Of a DNA stretch of 47,761 nucleotides, positions 1 through 6,114 are shown piece by piece (the stretch's first letter is position 1; each line of letters begins with the position of its first letter). A program made the translations under genes and the position numbers. Location of the stretch: the NCBI GenBank assembly GCA_017526585.1, contig JAFXRC010000007.1:1-47761 (forward strand), in the 5' to 3' direction. Source of the stretch: Fibrobacter sp. (GTDB lineage Bacteria > Fibrobacterota > Fibrobacteria > Fibrobacterales > Fibrobacteraceae). The notes under the pieces were generated by a model, which was not told the origin of the DNA, searched no databases, and saw only the letters and a program-made list of their open reading frames with translations.

Positions 1-146
1 AAAATCCGCAGATAACGATGGCTGCACTTGCCGAAAAAGCAGGCATTTCTGCAAAAGCAATTGAAAAGCAGATTGCCCGCCTAAAGAAAGACTCCCTGTT
101 AGTTCGTGTAGGCCCCGATAAGGGTGGCCATTGGGAAGTGCTATAG
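1..146 (+). CDS. C-terminal end of a winged-helix DNA-binding protein (partial)
   Basis: The reading frame is open from the window edge to TAG at 144-146 and encodes about 47 residues. The stretch around ITMAALAEKAGISAKAIEKQ, then a basic helix and a V-G-x-x-K-G-G-H-W-E-V-L ending, has the shape of a winged helix-turn-helix. This ending is common at the C-terminus of AlbA_2-type (RecG-like) putative transcriptional regulators and some Fic-type proteins. The N-terminal domains lie outside the window, so the function of the whole protein cannot be stated. It is separated from scpB by 78 bases. Confidence 0.6.
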   Translation, partial: NPQITMAALAEKAGISAKAIEKQIARLKKDSLLVRVGPDKGGHWEVL

Positions 147-182
147 AATGGGGGACGCCCTAAAGAGGGGTCTCCTGGGGTG

Positions 183-224
183 GCGGCGTATTCGCCGCGG
201 TGAAAATTTTTATTTTGCGAGTGT
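183..224 (+). promoter_or_regulatory. Hairpin and candidate scpB promoter
   Basis: A perfect six-base-pair hairpin (GCGGCG, loop TATT, CGCCGC) spans 183-198. It has no immediate T-run, so it is at best a weak terminator for the preceding gene. It is followed by a T-rich stretch with TATTTT at 211-216, eight bases before the scpB ATG. If that is the -10 element, transcription would start at or next to the start codon. No -35 match was seen. Confidence 0.3.
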
Positions 225-932
225 ATGGAAGAAAATCAGAATTTGGACGATTTGGCCGAAGAATCGGCGGAACTCCCGAAAGTCGAGAGCCAAGAGGATT
301 TGGCCCGCATTATCCAGGCGCTGGTGTTTGCGTCTCCTGACATTGTGACGCTCAAGAAGCTGCGCGAAATTCTGGGTGATTTTTTGGATGCGCGTTTGGT
401 GTCCGATGCTTTGATTGCGGCGAACGATTCGCTGAACAAGATTAATTCCCCGTTCGAAATTGTGGAACAGGCGGGCGGTTACCGCTTTAGGACCCGCGCC
501 AAGTATTACCCGTGGGTGCGCAAGCTGTTCCCCGAAGCAAATGCCCGTAGGCTCAGCCAGGCGGCGCTTGAAACCTTGGCGGTGATTGCTTATCAGCAGC
601 CGATTACCAAGGCGGCCATTGAACAGGTGCGTGGCGTGTCGTCGGTGGATGGCCCGATTCGTAACCTGCTCGACAAGGGCTTTATTGCGCTGGGTAGCCG
701 CGCCGATACGGTCGGAAACCCTTACACCTACGTGACCACGCAGGAATTCATGAAGTATTTCGGCATCAACCGCATCCCGGAAGACTTGCCGCGACTCCGC
801 GAATTCAGTGAACTTCTGGAAGCGGGTGCCTTGGTGCCGCAGTATGCTAAACCCGAATCGGTGAGCCCCGAAGAACCGGTGCAGCCCGAAGAAAATCCGG
901 ACCAGGTGGAACTGTCGATGGGAGATGCCTAA
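225..932 (+). CDS. scpB: Segregation and condensation protein ScpB
   Basis: This is the 235-residue ScpB homologue, the winged-helix kleisin-interacting subunit that acts with ScpA and SMC in chromosome compaction and segregation in the cytoplasm. Family features are the first winged helix (about residues 25-105), the conserved block RLSQAALETLAVIAYQQPIT (about 109-128) and the following E-Q-V-R-G-V-x-x-x-x-x-I-R-N-L-L-D-K-G-F-I segment. An acidic Pro/Glu-rich tail ends in VELSMGDA. The length is normal for the family. The stop TAA overlaps an ATG (TAATG), as expected of a gene once coupled to a follower. The same tail coding sequence recurs just before mutS (see 11892-11933). Confidence 0.93.
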   Translation: MEENQNLDDLAEESAELPKVESQEDLARIIQALVFASPDIVTLKKLREILGDFLDARLVSDALIAANDSLNKINSPFEIVEQAGGYRFRTRAKYYPWVRKLFPEANARRLSQAALETLAVIAYQQPITKAAIEQVRGVSSVDGPIRNLLDKGFIALGSRADTVGNPYTYVTTQEFMKYFGINRIPEDLPRLREFSELLEAGALVPQYAKPESVSPEEPVQPEENPDQVELSMGDA

Positions 933-936
933 TGGC
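905..936 (+). repeat. Left copy of scpB-tail direct repeat
   Basis: Bases 905-936 match 11906-11937 with two mismatches in 32; 913-936 is an exact 24-base match. The repeat covers the last codons of scpB (VELSMGDA), a GGGAG ribosome-binding site, the stop, and the start of the next reading frame (TAATGGC). The two mismatches fall at third codon positions (Glu-Leu CTG against TTG, Val GTG against GTT). The copies therefore look like diverged alleles of one gene end. The pair brackets the accessory block 937-11913. Confidence 0.85.
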
Positions 937-1006
937 GTTTGAGCTGCGGGTCCGGCTATTCCAACTTAGAATATGTATCCTTTTGGGAACGGTAAGCTTT
1001 TGTTAG
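932..1006 (+). other. 24-codon frame after scpB; probable remnant or junction sequence
   Basis: An ATG overlaps the scpB stop and opens a frame of 24 codons (MAFELRVRLFQL...) ending at TAG 1004-1006. It uses the GGGAG site inside the repeat for initiation, exactly as mutS does at the right copy. No protein family is recognised. It may be what remains of the original start of the gene after scpB, or simply junction DNA. The rest of 1007-1287 holds no convincing gene, only the regulatory sites listed below. Confidence 0.3.
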
Positions 1007-1015
1007 GGTGCCCTA

Positions 1016-1044
1016 TTGACTTTGGCAGCCCTTTTATATATAAT
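1016..1044 (+). promoter_or_regulatory. Strong sigma70-type promoter
   Basis: TTGACT (1016-1021) and TATAAT (1039-1044) are separated by exactly 17 bases, close to the textbook housekeeping consensus. Transcription would begin near 1051 and read through the leader towards the lipoprotein gene at 1288. Other promoters in this window have much weaker -35 boxes, so this one stands out. Confidence 0.65.
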
Positions 1045-1141
1045 TATGTTATGATTTCCTCACTTTGTAAAAAATCCGGGAGTGGACGTCCGGCTTTGAC
1101 CGCCGGTGGGCGTCTTGCCGTGTCTTGCGCCGTATCCTGGT

Positions 1142-1158
1142 TTGGCACGAGTTTTGCA
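1142..1158 (+). promoter_or_regulatory. Sigma54-type promoter for the lipoprotein operon
   Basis: The sequence TTGGCACGAGTTTTGCA fits the RpoN consensus (TGGCACG, four bases, TTGC). The invariant GG (1144-1145) and GC (1156-1157) are separated by ten bases as required. Initiation is expected near 1169, giving a leader of about 120 bases before the ATG at 1288. Promoters of this kind need an enhancer-binding ATPase; no such regulator gene is visible in the window. A second, equally good element lies upstream of groES. Confidence 0.65.
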
Positions 1159-1210
1159 GGGGGGGGGCTGCTCATTTAGACAGTAGAATTTGTCTGTATT
1201 TACGCTCTAG

Positions 1211-1243
1211 GCTCGTGGCCATTTTCGGCTATGGGCTTTTTTT
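1211..1243 (+). terminator. Intrinsic terminator in the operon leader (possible attenuator)
   Basis: GCTCGTGGCC (1211-1220) pairs along all ten positions, using three G-U pairs, with GGCTATGGGC (1227-1236) around a six-base loop. Seven T residues follow at 1237-1243. It lies downstream of both promoters and 45 bases before the first gene, so the operon would be expressed only by read-through. It could instead terminate transcripts arriving from scpB. Confidence 0.55.
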
Positions 1244-1287
1244 GCGTTACGTGGAATTTAACACTTACCTGTAAACGGAGGCTTACC

Positions 1288-1836
1288 ATGAAAAAAATGC
1301 TCACCGCGCTTGTCGCATTCGCTATCGTCGCATTCCTTTCGGGTTGCGCCGGCACCCCGCAAGAAAAGGCTGCCAGCGTGCTTGTGGAAATGCAGATGAA
1401 AAAGACGAACCTGATTAAAAAGGACCACGTTCCGGCGGGGCTTGGCATAGGCGTCTCCAAGGACGAGCAGGTGGCCATGGAAAAGGCCGACCAGAACGCA
1501 CGCGTGGACCTTGCCAAGGAAATCGACATGCAGATGAAGGCGCTGACCAAGAACTTCAAGGAAGAAGTGGGTGGCGATATCGCAGAACACTTCCAGAGCG
1601 CATCCAAGACGGTCGTGAACACCCACTTGAACGGTGCTACTCTCACCGACGTCAAGATTGAAACCACCGAAGACGGTCAGTTCAAGATTTATGGCATCAT
1701 GACTCTCAATGTTGACCTGGTGAACGAATACCTGAAGTCTCTGCAGGATACCGATGCCGCGAACGAGGCCATGAAGAATAAGATTCGTGCTGCGGCTGAA
1801 AAGGCTTACGCCGAAATCGATGCCGAAACGAAGTAG
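1288..1836 (+). CDS. LPP20-like lipoprotein, first gene of the accessory operon
   Basis: The 182-residue product begins with a lipoprotein signal (lipobox LSGC, lipidated Cys20). The start at 1288 is preferred over the upstream frame start because CGGAGG sits seven bases ahead of it (1276-1281) and the signal peptide begins there. The mature part has the pattern of LPP20-family envelope lipoproteins: a GLGIGVSKDEQVAMEKAD segment, then A-R-x-D-L-A-K-E and a predicted alpha/beta fold with a repeated-turn beta segment (LTDVKIETTEDGQFKIYGIM). The tail is a charged Ala/Glu/Lys helix. It is followed after 18 bases by a second protein of related layout. Its biochemical role is unknown; an outer-membrane location is likely from the lipobox. 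Confidence 0.7.
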   Translation: MKKMLTALVAFAIVAFLSGCAGTPQEKAASVLVEMQMKKTNLIKKDHVPAGLGIGVSKDEQVAMEKADQNARVDLAKEIDMQMKALTKNFKEEVGGDIAEHFQSASKTVVNTHLNGATLTDVKIETTEDGQFKIYGIMTLNVDLVNEYLKSLQDTDAANEAMKNKIRAAAEKAYAEIDAETK

Positions 1837-1854
1837 TATGCCGGAACTTATAGA

Positions 1855-2901
1855 ATGAAACGTTTGCTTGTCTGCATTTCTCTTGCTTCGCTTGTTGCGC
1901 TTGCGGTACTTTGGGGTTGCGCATCCAATGAGGCTACGGTCCAAACGCAGCCTTCTGTTGCGCAGGCTCCCAAGGTTCCTGTGTCGCAGGAACTGAACGC
2001 TATCGCCTGTTCCGAAGGTGAATTGCGCGGTTCGGGACTTGCCGGTGATTACGACCAGGCGCTGAGTTACGCGGTTTCGCAGATTGCGACGCAAATTCAA
2101 AGTACGGTTATTTCGACGAGCGTGATGCAGACGAAGTCGGATGTCTCTGCCGATGGCGACGAGAAGATTTCTTCGTCGTTCGACCGCAAGTCGCAGGTAC
2201 AGGCTGAAATCCGCAACAGGCAGGATGTGCATGTGCGGGAGACAATCGCCCATGACGGTGTCGTCGGTGTCGTGGCGTGCATGTCGAGGGCCGATGCCGC
2301 GAAGCCGTTCCGTGAAGATTACCAAAGTGCCCGCGATGCGCTGGTGTCCGCCGTTGCGGTGCTCACCATGACGAACCACCCCCTGGACAAGTTCTCCAAT
2401 TACGAGAAGATGACCGCGGCGTATTCCAAGTACAGGGAATCTTTGCAGGTGCTCTCGTCGCTGGGCTTTAACGAGACCTCTGCCGAAGTCGAAGACGGCT
2501 ATGCGAAGGCGGTTGAAAACTACATCGAGTTCAGGAGCAAGTACAAGGTCTACATCGACGGAGCCTTTGAAAGCGAAGAAGGCAAAATCCTGTTCGAACA
2601 GATTTCGGGCGATGTAAAGCTACAGAGCCTGGAAGATTCCTGCGAGGTGGGAATCGTACTCGAACTCGAAATTTCGGCGCCCGCCTGCAAGGAAGGCTCG
2701 CTTGGCGTGAGCTGCACCGAAGTGGTCGCCCTGAACGGCAAGTCTTGCAGGGGCGAAACTTATTTCACCCTGGGCGGTACACTCAAGGGCGTGGGTCGTT
2801 CCGACGAGGATGAGGCGAAGGCGAAGCTTTTGAAGAGTGCATCGAAGAGCGACTTTATCGCCGACTGGAAAAAGGAAATCAGCCGCTGGTTTGCGAGGTA
2901 G
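1855..2901 (+). CDS. LPP20/FlgO-like lipoprotein, larger paralogue
   Basis: This 348-residue protein starts with a signal peptide ending LWGC (Cys22). Trp at position -2 of the lipobox is unusual, so lipidation is likely but not certain. Residues about 45-160 resemble the LPP20-type domain of the preceding gene: G-S-G-L-A-G-D-Y-D-Q-A-L-S-Y-A, a helix, then a variable beta region and VRETIAHDGVVGVVACMSRA. The C-terminal half contains several Cys residues (SCEVG, PACKEG, VSCTE, SCRGE) that could form disulfides, which fits the thioredoxin-like gene seven bases downstream. No enzyme motif is visible. Confidence 0.6.
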   Translation: MKRLLVCISLASLVALAVLWGCASNEATVQTQPSVAQAPKVPVSQELNAIACSEGELRGSGLAGDYDQALSYAVSQIATQIQSTVISTSVMQTKSDVSADGDEKISSSFDRKSQVQAEIRNRQDVHVRETIAHDGVVGVVACMSRADAAKPFREDYQSARDALVSAVAVLTMTNHPLDKFSNYEKMTAAYSKYRESLQVLSSLGFNETSAEVEDGYAKAVENYIEFRSKYKVYIDGAFESEEGKILFEQISGDVKLQSLEDSCEVGIVLELEISAPACKEGSLGVSCTEVVALNGKSCRGETYFTLGGTLKGVGRSDEDEAKAKLLKSASKSDFIADWKKEISRWFAR

Positions 2902-2907
2902 TGCGAT

Positions 2908-3513
2908 ATGAACTTTACAAATATGAAAAATGTCATTGCGTGGAGCCGGAAGGCGACGAAGCAATCCCTAGTTGTATTGTTTTTCGTTGTCCTGCTGTTT
3001 TCTTCTGCATCGTTTGCGGCAGAGGCGGCTACTCAATCGCAAAAGATTCCGCTCCCGGCAGCTATCCGGGATTCGCTCCCGTGGTTTGCCGTGTTCGAAC
3101 TGCAGAACGACAATGCTCCCTTTACGCGCAACCACCTGAATGCTCTCGCCCAAAAATCGGAGCGTGTGGTGCTTGTGTACTATGCGACCTGGTGCGTTCC
3201 TTGCCGCGAAGGGCTCAAGCAGATTTCCGCGAATTTGGATGCGCTTGCCGCTGCAAAGACTTCGGTGGTGCTCGTGAACGTGGGGGAGCGCGAAAAGGAC
3301 ATGCTTACGAAGTACCTTGCCAAGTTCTCGCTCGAAAAGTTACCCGCCGTGGTGGACCCCTTCGGCAGGTTTACAGAAGGCTTCGGGCTGATTAAGGAAG
3401 GCGAAAACATTGACCTTCCACGAACAGTCGTGGTCGATAAAAAAATGCATCCGAGTTTCATGATTGGTGCCGAAGGCGCCGACTACATCCAGATTCTGAA
3501 AGGTGAAAAATGA
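2908..3513 (+). CDS. Exported thioredoxin-like (TlpA/ResA-type) protein
   Basis: The 201-residue product has a membrane or signal segment at about residues 21-37, preceded by a basic n-region, then a thioredoxin fold. The active site WCVPC is at residues 95-99, within VLVYYATWCVPCREG. A Val/Leu-rich strand (TSVVLVNVGE) and the cis-Pro region (KLPAVVDPFG) follow. Such periplasmic proteins reduce or isomerise disulfides in envelope substrates. Its neighbours are Cys-containing lipoproteins, so a dedicated folding or redox role is a reasonable inference. The n-region is encoded by a copy of a palindromic repeat (2930-2967). Translation may begin at 2908 or at the ATG at 2923. Its stop overlaps the next start (ATGA). 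Confidence 0.75.
   Translation: MNFTNMKNVIAWSRKATKQSLVVLFFVVLLFSSASFAAEAATQSQKIPLPAAIRDSLPWFAVFELQNDNAPFTRNHLNALAQKSERVVLVYYATWCVPCREGLKQISANLDALAAAKTSVVLVNVGEREKDMLTKYLAKFSLEKLPAVVDPFGRFTEGFGLIKEGENIDLPRTVVVDKKMHPSFMIGAEGADYIQILKGEK
2930..2967 (+). repeat. Palindromic GTCATTGCG...GAAGCAATCC repeat, copy 1
   Basis: The two ends TGTCATTGCG and GAAGCAATCC are the conserved arms of a short dispersed repeat known from many bacterial genomes. This copy is read in frame within the signal-peptide n-region of the thioredoxin-like protein (VIAWSRKATKQSL). Confidence 0.6.
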
Positions 3514-4838
3514 ATTCCGTGAATATGATAGGATCGTCATTGCGAGCTTGCCGTAGGCAGGCGTTGCAATCTATAGTAGCATTCCTGTTCCTTGCACTCC
3601 CGGCGCTTGCCACCCACGTGGCCGTGCTGGAAACTACCGCCGCAAAGGACGTAATCACGCTTGAAGAAAAGCAGTACCTCACCGACGTGCTTAGGTCCGA
3701 GGCGGTGAAGTCGCTCCCCGCCGAGCAGAATTACACCATCATGACGCGCGAAAATATCAGCATGATGCTTCCGCCGGGCAAGGCCGTGGAAGACTGCGAA
3801 GGTAGCTGCCTTGTGGAAACGGGCAAGAACATCTCTGCCGATTATGTCGCCCAGGGGCACGTGGGGCGGTTTGCAAACAACTTGACGATTACCGTGGAGC
3901 TTTACGAAACGGCGGGCAACAAGCTCATGGGCAGTTTCAGTTCCAAGGCCCCGAATATCGAATCGTTGGAAACGGAAATCCGCCAAAAGTCAAGCGGGCT
4001 TTTCTCGCGCATATTGGCCAGTTCCCTAGGAAAGGTGGATTTGCAGCCGGTGCTTGCCGACAAGGTGGGGCACGAGGCCGAACTCGTGATAAGGATTGAC
4101 GGCGAAAGCAAGAAGAACGGTCGCAAATATGCCCGCGGTACATGGGAATTGTCGCCGGGTATCCACGAAATTGAATTCGAACACCGCTGCTATGAATCGC
4201 AAAAATTCAAGGTGAACGTGCAGAGCGGGAAGACCGTGACGGTGAACAATTCGCTCGATGCCACGATGGGGAATTTTTCACTGACTACTAATTTCAATGG
4301 CGCGTTCCGCGAGGTGCCCGTGTTCGTGAACGGCGTGATGGCGGGGCGTACCCCGTTTACGGGGCGTGTGCCGATTTGCGCGAAGGTAGAAGCGGGCGAG
4401 GACGAGTTCCGCGAGACGGTGGTGCTGGAATGGTCGGGTAAGGAGAAACTCGAAATTGCACACAACCTAAAGAATGCGAAACCCACCGCCGAAGAACTCC
4501 ATGCAGATTCACTTGCCTCTGTGGAACGCATGGCCGAGCAGATGGCCGCAGAAGAGGCCGCCCGTGCAGCCGCTGCCAAGGAAAAGCGCTCGGCGATAGC
4601 GAAACCGGTATCTATAGCCATGATGGTGCTCGGGCTTGCAAGCGTCGGTGTCGGCGTCTACGAGAACATGGTTGCAAGCGATGAACGTAAAAAATACGAC
4701 GAAGCGACGTTTGACAACCAGAAGGATTTTGACGACCAGTGGGACAAGGTGGAATCGGCGAAGACGATGCGGAACATTTTCTATGGAATCGGCGGTGGCC
4801 TGATTGGTGCGGGTGCCGTTGTGTTCTTTGTGTTCTGA
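3510..4838 (+). CDS. PEGA-domain envelope protein with CsgG/FlgO-like N-terminal domain
   Basis: This 442-residue protein overlaps the thioredoxin gene by four bases. It has a signal peptide ending near PALATH (about residue 35), with no lipobox. Residues 36-175 run HVAVLETTA ... YTIMTRENISMMLP ... ISADYVAQGHVGRFANNLTI, the layout of CsgG/FlgO/TolB-N-like domains, which often pair with PEGA domains. Residues about 185-325 contain PEGA-like beta repeats with short glycine turns (FVNGVMAGRTPF). An Ala/Glu helix (about 335-360) leads to two C-terminal hydrophobic helices (about 367-387 and 422-441), suggesting membrane anchoring. The exact function is unknown; assembly or surface export of envelope components is the nearest family theme. 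Confidence 0.6.
   Translation: MNSVNMIGSSLRACRRQALQSIVAFLFLALPALATHVAVLETTAAKDVITLEEKQYLTDVLRSEAVKSLPAEQNYTIMTRENISMMLPPGKAVEDCEGSCLVETGKNISADYVAQGHVGRFANNLTITVELYETAGNKLMGSFSSKAPNIESLETEIRQKSSGLFSRILASSLGKVDLQPVLADKVGHEAELVIRIDGESKKNGRKYARGTWELSPGIHEIEFEHRCYESQKFKVNVQSGKTVTVNNSLDATMGNFSLTTNFNGAFREVPVFVNGVMAGRTPFTGRVPICAKVEAGEDEFRETVVLEWSGKEKLEIAHNLKNAKPTAEELHADSLASVERMAEQMAAEEAARAAAAKEKRSAIAKPVSIAMMVLGLASVGVGVYENMVASDERKKYDEATFDNQKDFDDQWDKVESAKTMRNIFYGIGGGLIGAGAVVFFVF
3535..3572 (+). repeat. Palindromic repeat, copy 2
   Basis: CGTCATTGCGAGCTTGCC at the left and GGCGTTGCAATCT at the right, with a GGCAGGC-type centre. It encodes part of the signal-peptide n-region of the PEGA protein (SLRACRRQALQSI). 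Confidence 0.6.
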
Positions 4839-4873
4839 GGATAGCAGACGGTAGACAGTAGGAAGGTTTAACT

Positions 4874-6094
4874 ATGAAAATCAGAAATCGAAATATGCAA
4901 TTAGGAAAGGCTTCCTGTGCGTCATTATGTGCTAAGGTCCCTGAGCTTGTCGAAGGGCGGGCGAAGCAATCTGAACCGCACGTCATTGTGAGCCCGAAGG
5001 GTGCGACAATCTATTGCTTAGTTCTTCTCGTCGTTCTTCTTGCCGCTTGTAGCGATATAGGCGACCGCGATAACCCGCTGGACCCGGGGGCAGAAAACTA
5101 TGTGGCGGTTGTTGATGCCCCGGAATCTTCCTCTTCTGTCATGAGCGATGATAGCCGCGAAGAATCCAGTTCCAGTAGCAAGGAAGACGAGCCTGTCGAA
5201 ACCTCCTCCAGCGGCGAAACCCCTGTAACATCTTCCGAAACGCTAAAAACATCGTCAAGCAGCGAAGAATCTCTCCCTCCGTCATCGAGCAGCAAGAACG
5301 AACCAAAATCATCGAGCAACAGCAAAGACGAGCCTGTTTCCTCCAGCAGCGAAACACCTGTAACATCTTCAGAGACACCTACGCAATCATCAAGCAGCGT
5401 GGAATCGCCGTCGTCAAGCAGCAAAGACGAACCTGCTTCCTCCAGCAGCGAAACACCTGTAACATCTTCAGAGACACCTACGCAATCATCAAGCAGCGTG
5501 GAACCGCCGTCATCGAGTAGCAAAGACGAGCCTGTTTCCTCTAGCAGCGTTGCCGCCTGGACCTGCGGCGACTCCACCATAACGCGCGGCGACCGCGAAT
5601 ATGCAACTGTCCTGATAAACGAACAGTGCTGGCTTAAAGAAAACCTGCAATACGAGCCGAGCAGCGGCACAACTATGTGCTATGGTGGCGTTGCAGCAAA
5701 CTGCGAAACATACGGTCGTCTATATGATTACGAAGCGGCAAATCTTGCATGTCCCACGGGCTGGCGGCTACCGACGAAGACGGAACTTGAAGACCTGGCC
5801 GACTATTCCGGTGCCGATATGTACGATGCGGGAGCGCATTTCAAGGCGAAAAGCGGCTGGACCGGCGAAAACGGCGACGACCTGCTCGAATTTACGGCAC
5901 TTCCCGGCGGCAAGTGCGACGAGGAACAGACCTGTTCTAAAATCGGTACATCCGGCTACTGGTGGACTTCGACCGAGAAAGTCAAGAATTCTAGTCATTA
6001 CGCACTTTACTTGAATGGTGACGGCAGTTCGTTTACCGCCGCGAATATCATGGACAATGACCAGTACATTTCCGTGAGATGCGTGAAGAAATAA
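4874..6094 (+). CDS. FISUMP-domain surface lipoprotein with Ser-rich repeat linker
   Basis: The 406-residue protein has a long n-region followed by a lipobox LLAAC with Cys59. Residues about 75-225 are a low-complexity Ser/Glu/Pro linker ([12 protein letters not shown] units), of the kind Fibrobacter uses to separate modules. Residues about 230-406 form a FISUMP domain (Fib_succ_major): [46 protein letters not shown] and the closing ISVRCVKK. Paired Cys residues are conserved within it. The start at 4874 is supported by GGAAGG nine bases upstream. The first 58 residues are largely encoded by two palindromic repeat copies, so the signal peptide is unusually long. The domain's ligand is unknown. 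Confidence 0.85.
   Translation: MKIRNRNMQLGKASCASLCAKVPELVEGRAKQSEPHVIVSPKGATIYCLVLLVVLLAACSDIGDRDNPLDPGAENYVAVVDAPESSSSVMSDDSREESSSSSKEDEPVETSSSGETPVTSSETLKTSSSSEESLPPSSSSKNEPKSSSNSKDEPVSSSSETPVTSSETPTQSSSSVESPSSSSKDEPASSSSETPVTSSETPTQSSSSVEPPSSSSKDEPVSSSSVAAWTCGDSTITRGDREYATVLINEQCWLKENLQYEPSSGTTMCYGGVAANCETYGRLYDYEAANLACPTGWRLPTKTELEDLADYSGADMYDAGAHFKAKSGWTGENGDDLLEFTALPGGKCDEEQTCSKIGTSGYWWTSTEKVKNSSHYALYLNGDGSSFTAANIMDNDQYISVRCVKK
4920..4972 (+). repeat. Palindromic repeat, copy 3, with nested CCTGAGCTTGTCGAAGGG core
   Basis: The arms GTCATTATG and GCGAAGCAATCT flank the core CCTGAGCTTGTCGAAGGG, itself a short inverted repeat found in many bacterial genomes. It encodes [14 protein letters not shown] in the signal-peptide n-region. 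Confidence 0.6.
4981..5012 (+). repeat. Palindromic repeat, copy 4
   Basis: CGTCATTGTGAGCCCG followed by AAGGGTGCGACAATCT. It lies eight bases after copy 3 and encodes [11 protein letters not shown], directly before the hydrophobic core of the lipoprotein signal. Confidence 0.6.
5327..5548 (+). repeat. 99-base tandem repeat inside the FISUMP lipoprotein linker
   Basis: Two full 99-base units (5327-5425 and 5426-5524) and a partial third (from 5525) encode 33-residue Ser/Thr/Pro-rich units that begin [16 protein letters not shown]. The units differ at only a few bases. Because the period is a multiple of three, unit gain or loss would change linker length without breaking the frame. Confidence 0.85.
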
Positions 6095-6114
6095 GTTTAA
6101 CAAGGAGCGACCCT

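Noticed and set aside
973..1179. 68-codon frame between scpB and the lipoprotein operon
   Set aside because: It overlaps the sigma70 and sigma54 promoter elements, has no ribosome-binding site and no recognisable sequence.
2901..3395. 164-codon frame overlapping the thioredoxin-like gene
   Set aside because: The thioredoxin frame has a signal segment and the WCVPC site; this alternative frame has neither and is Cys/Arg-rich.
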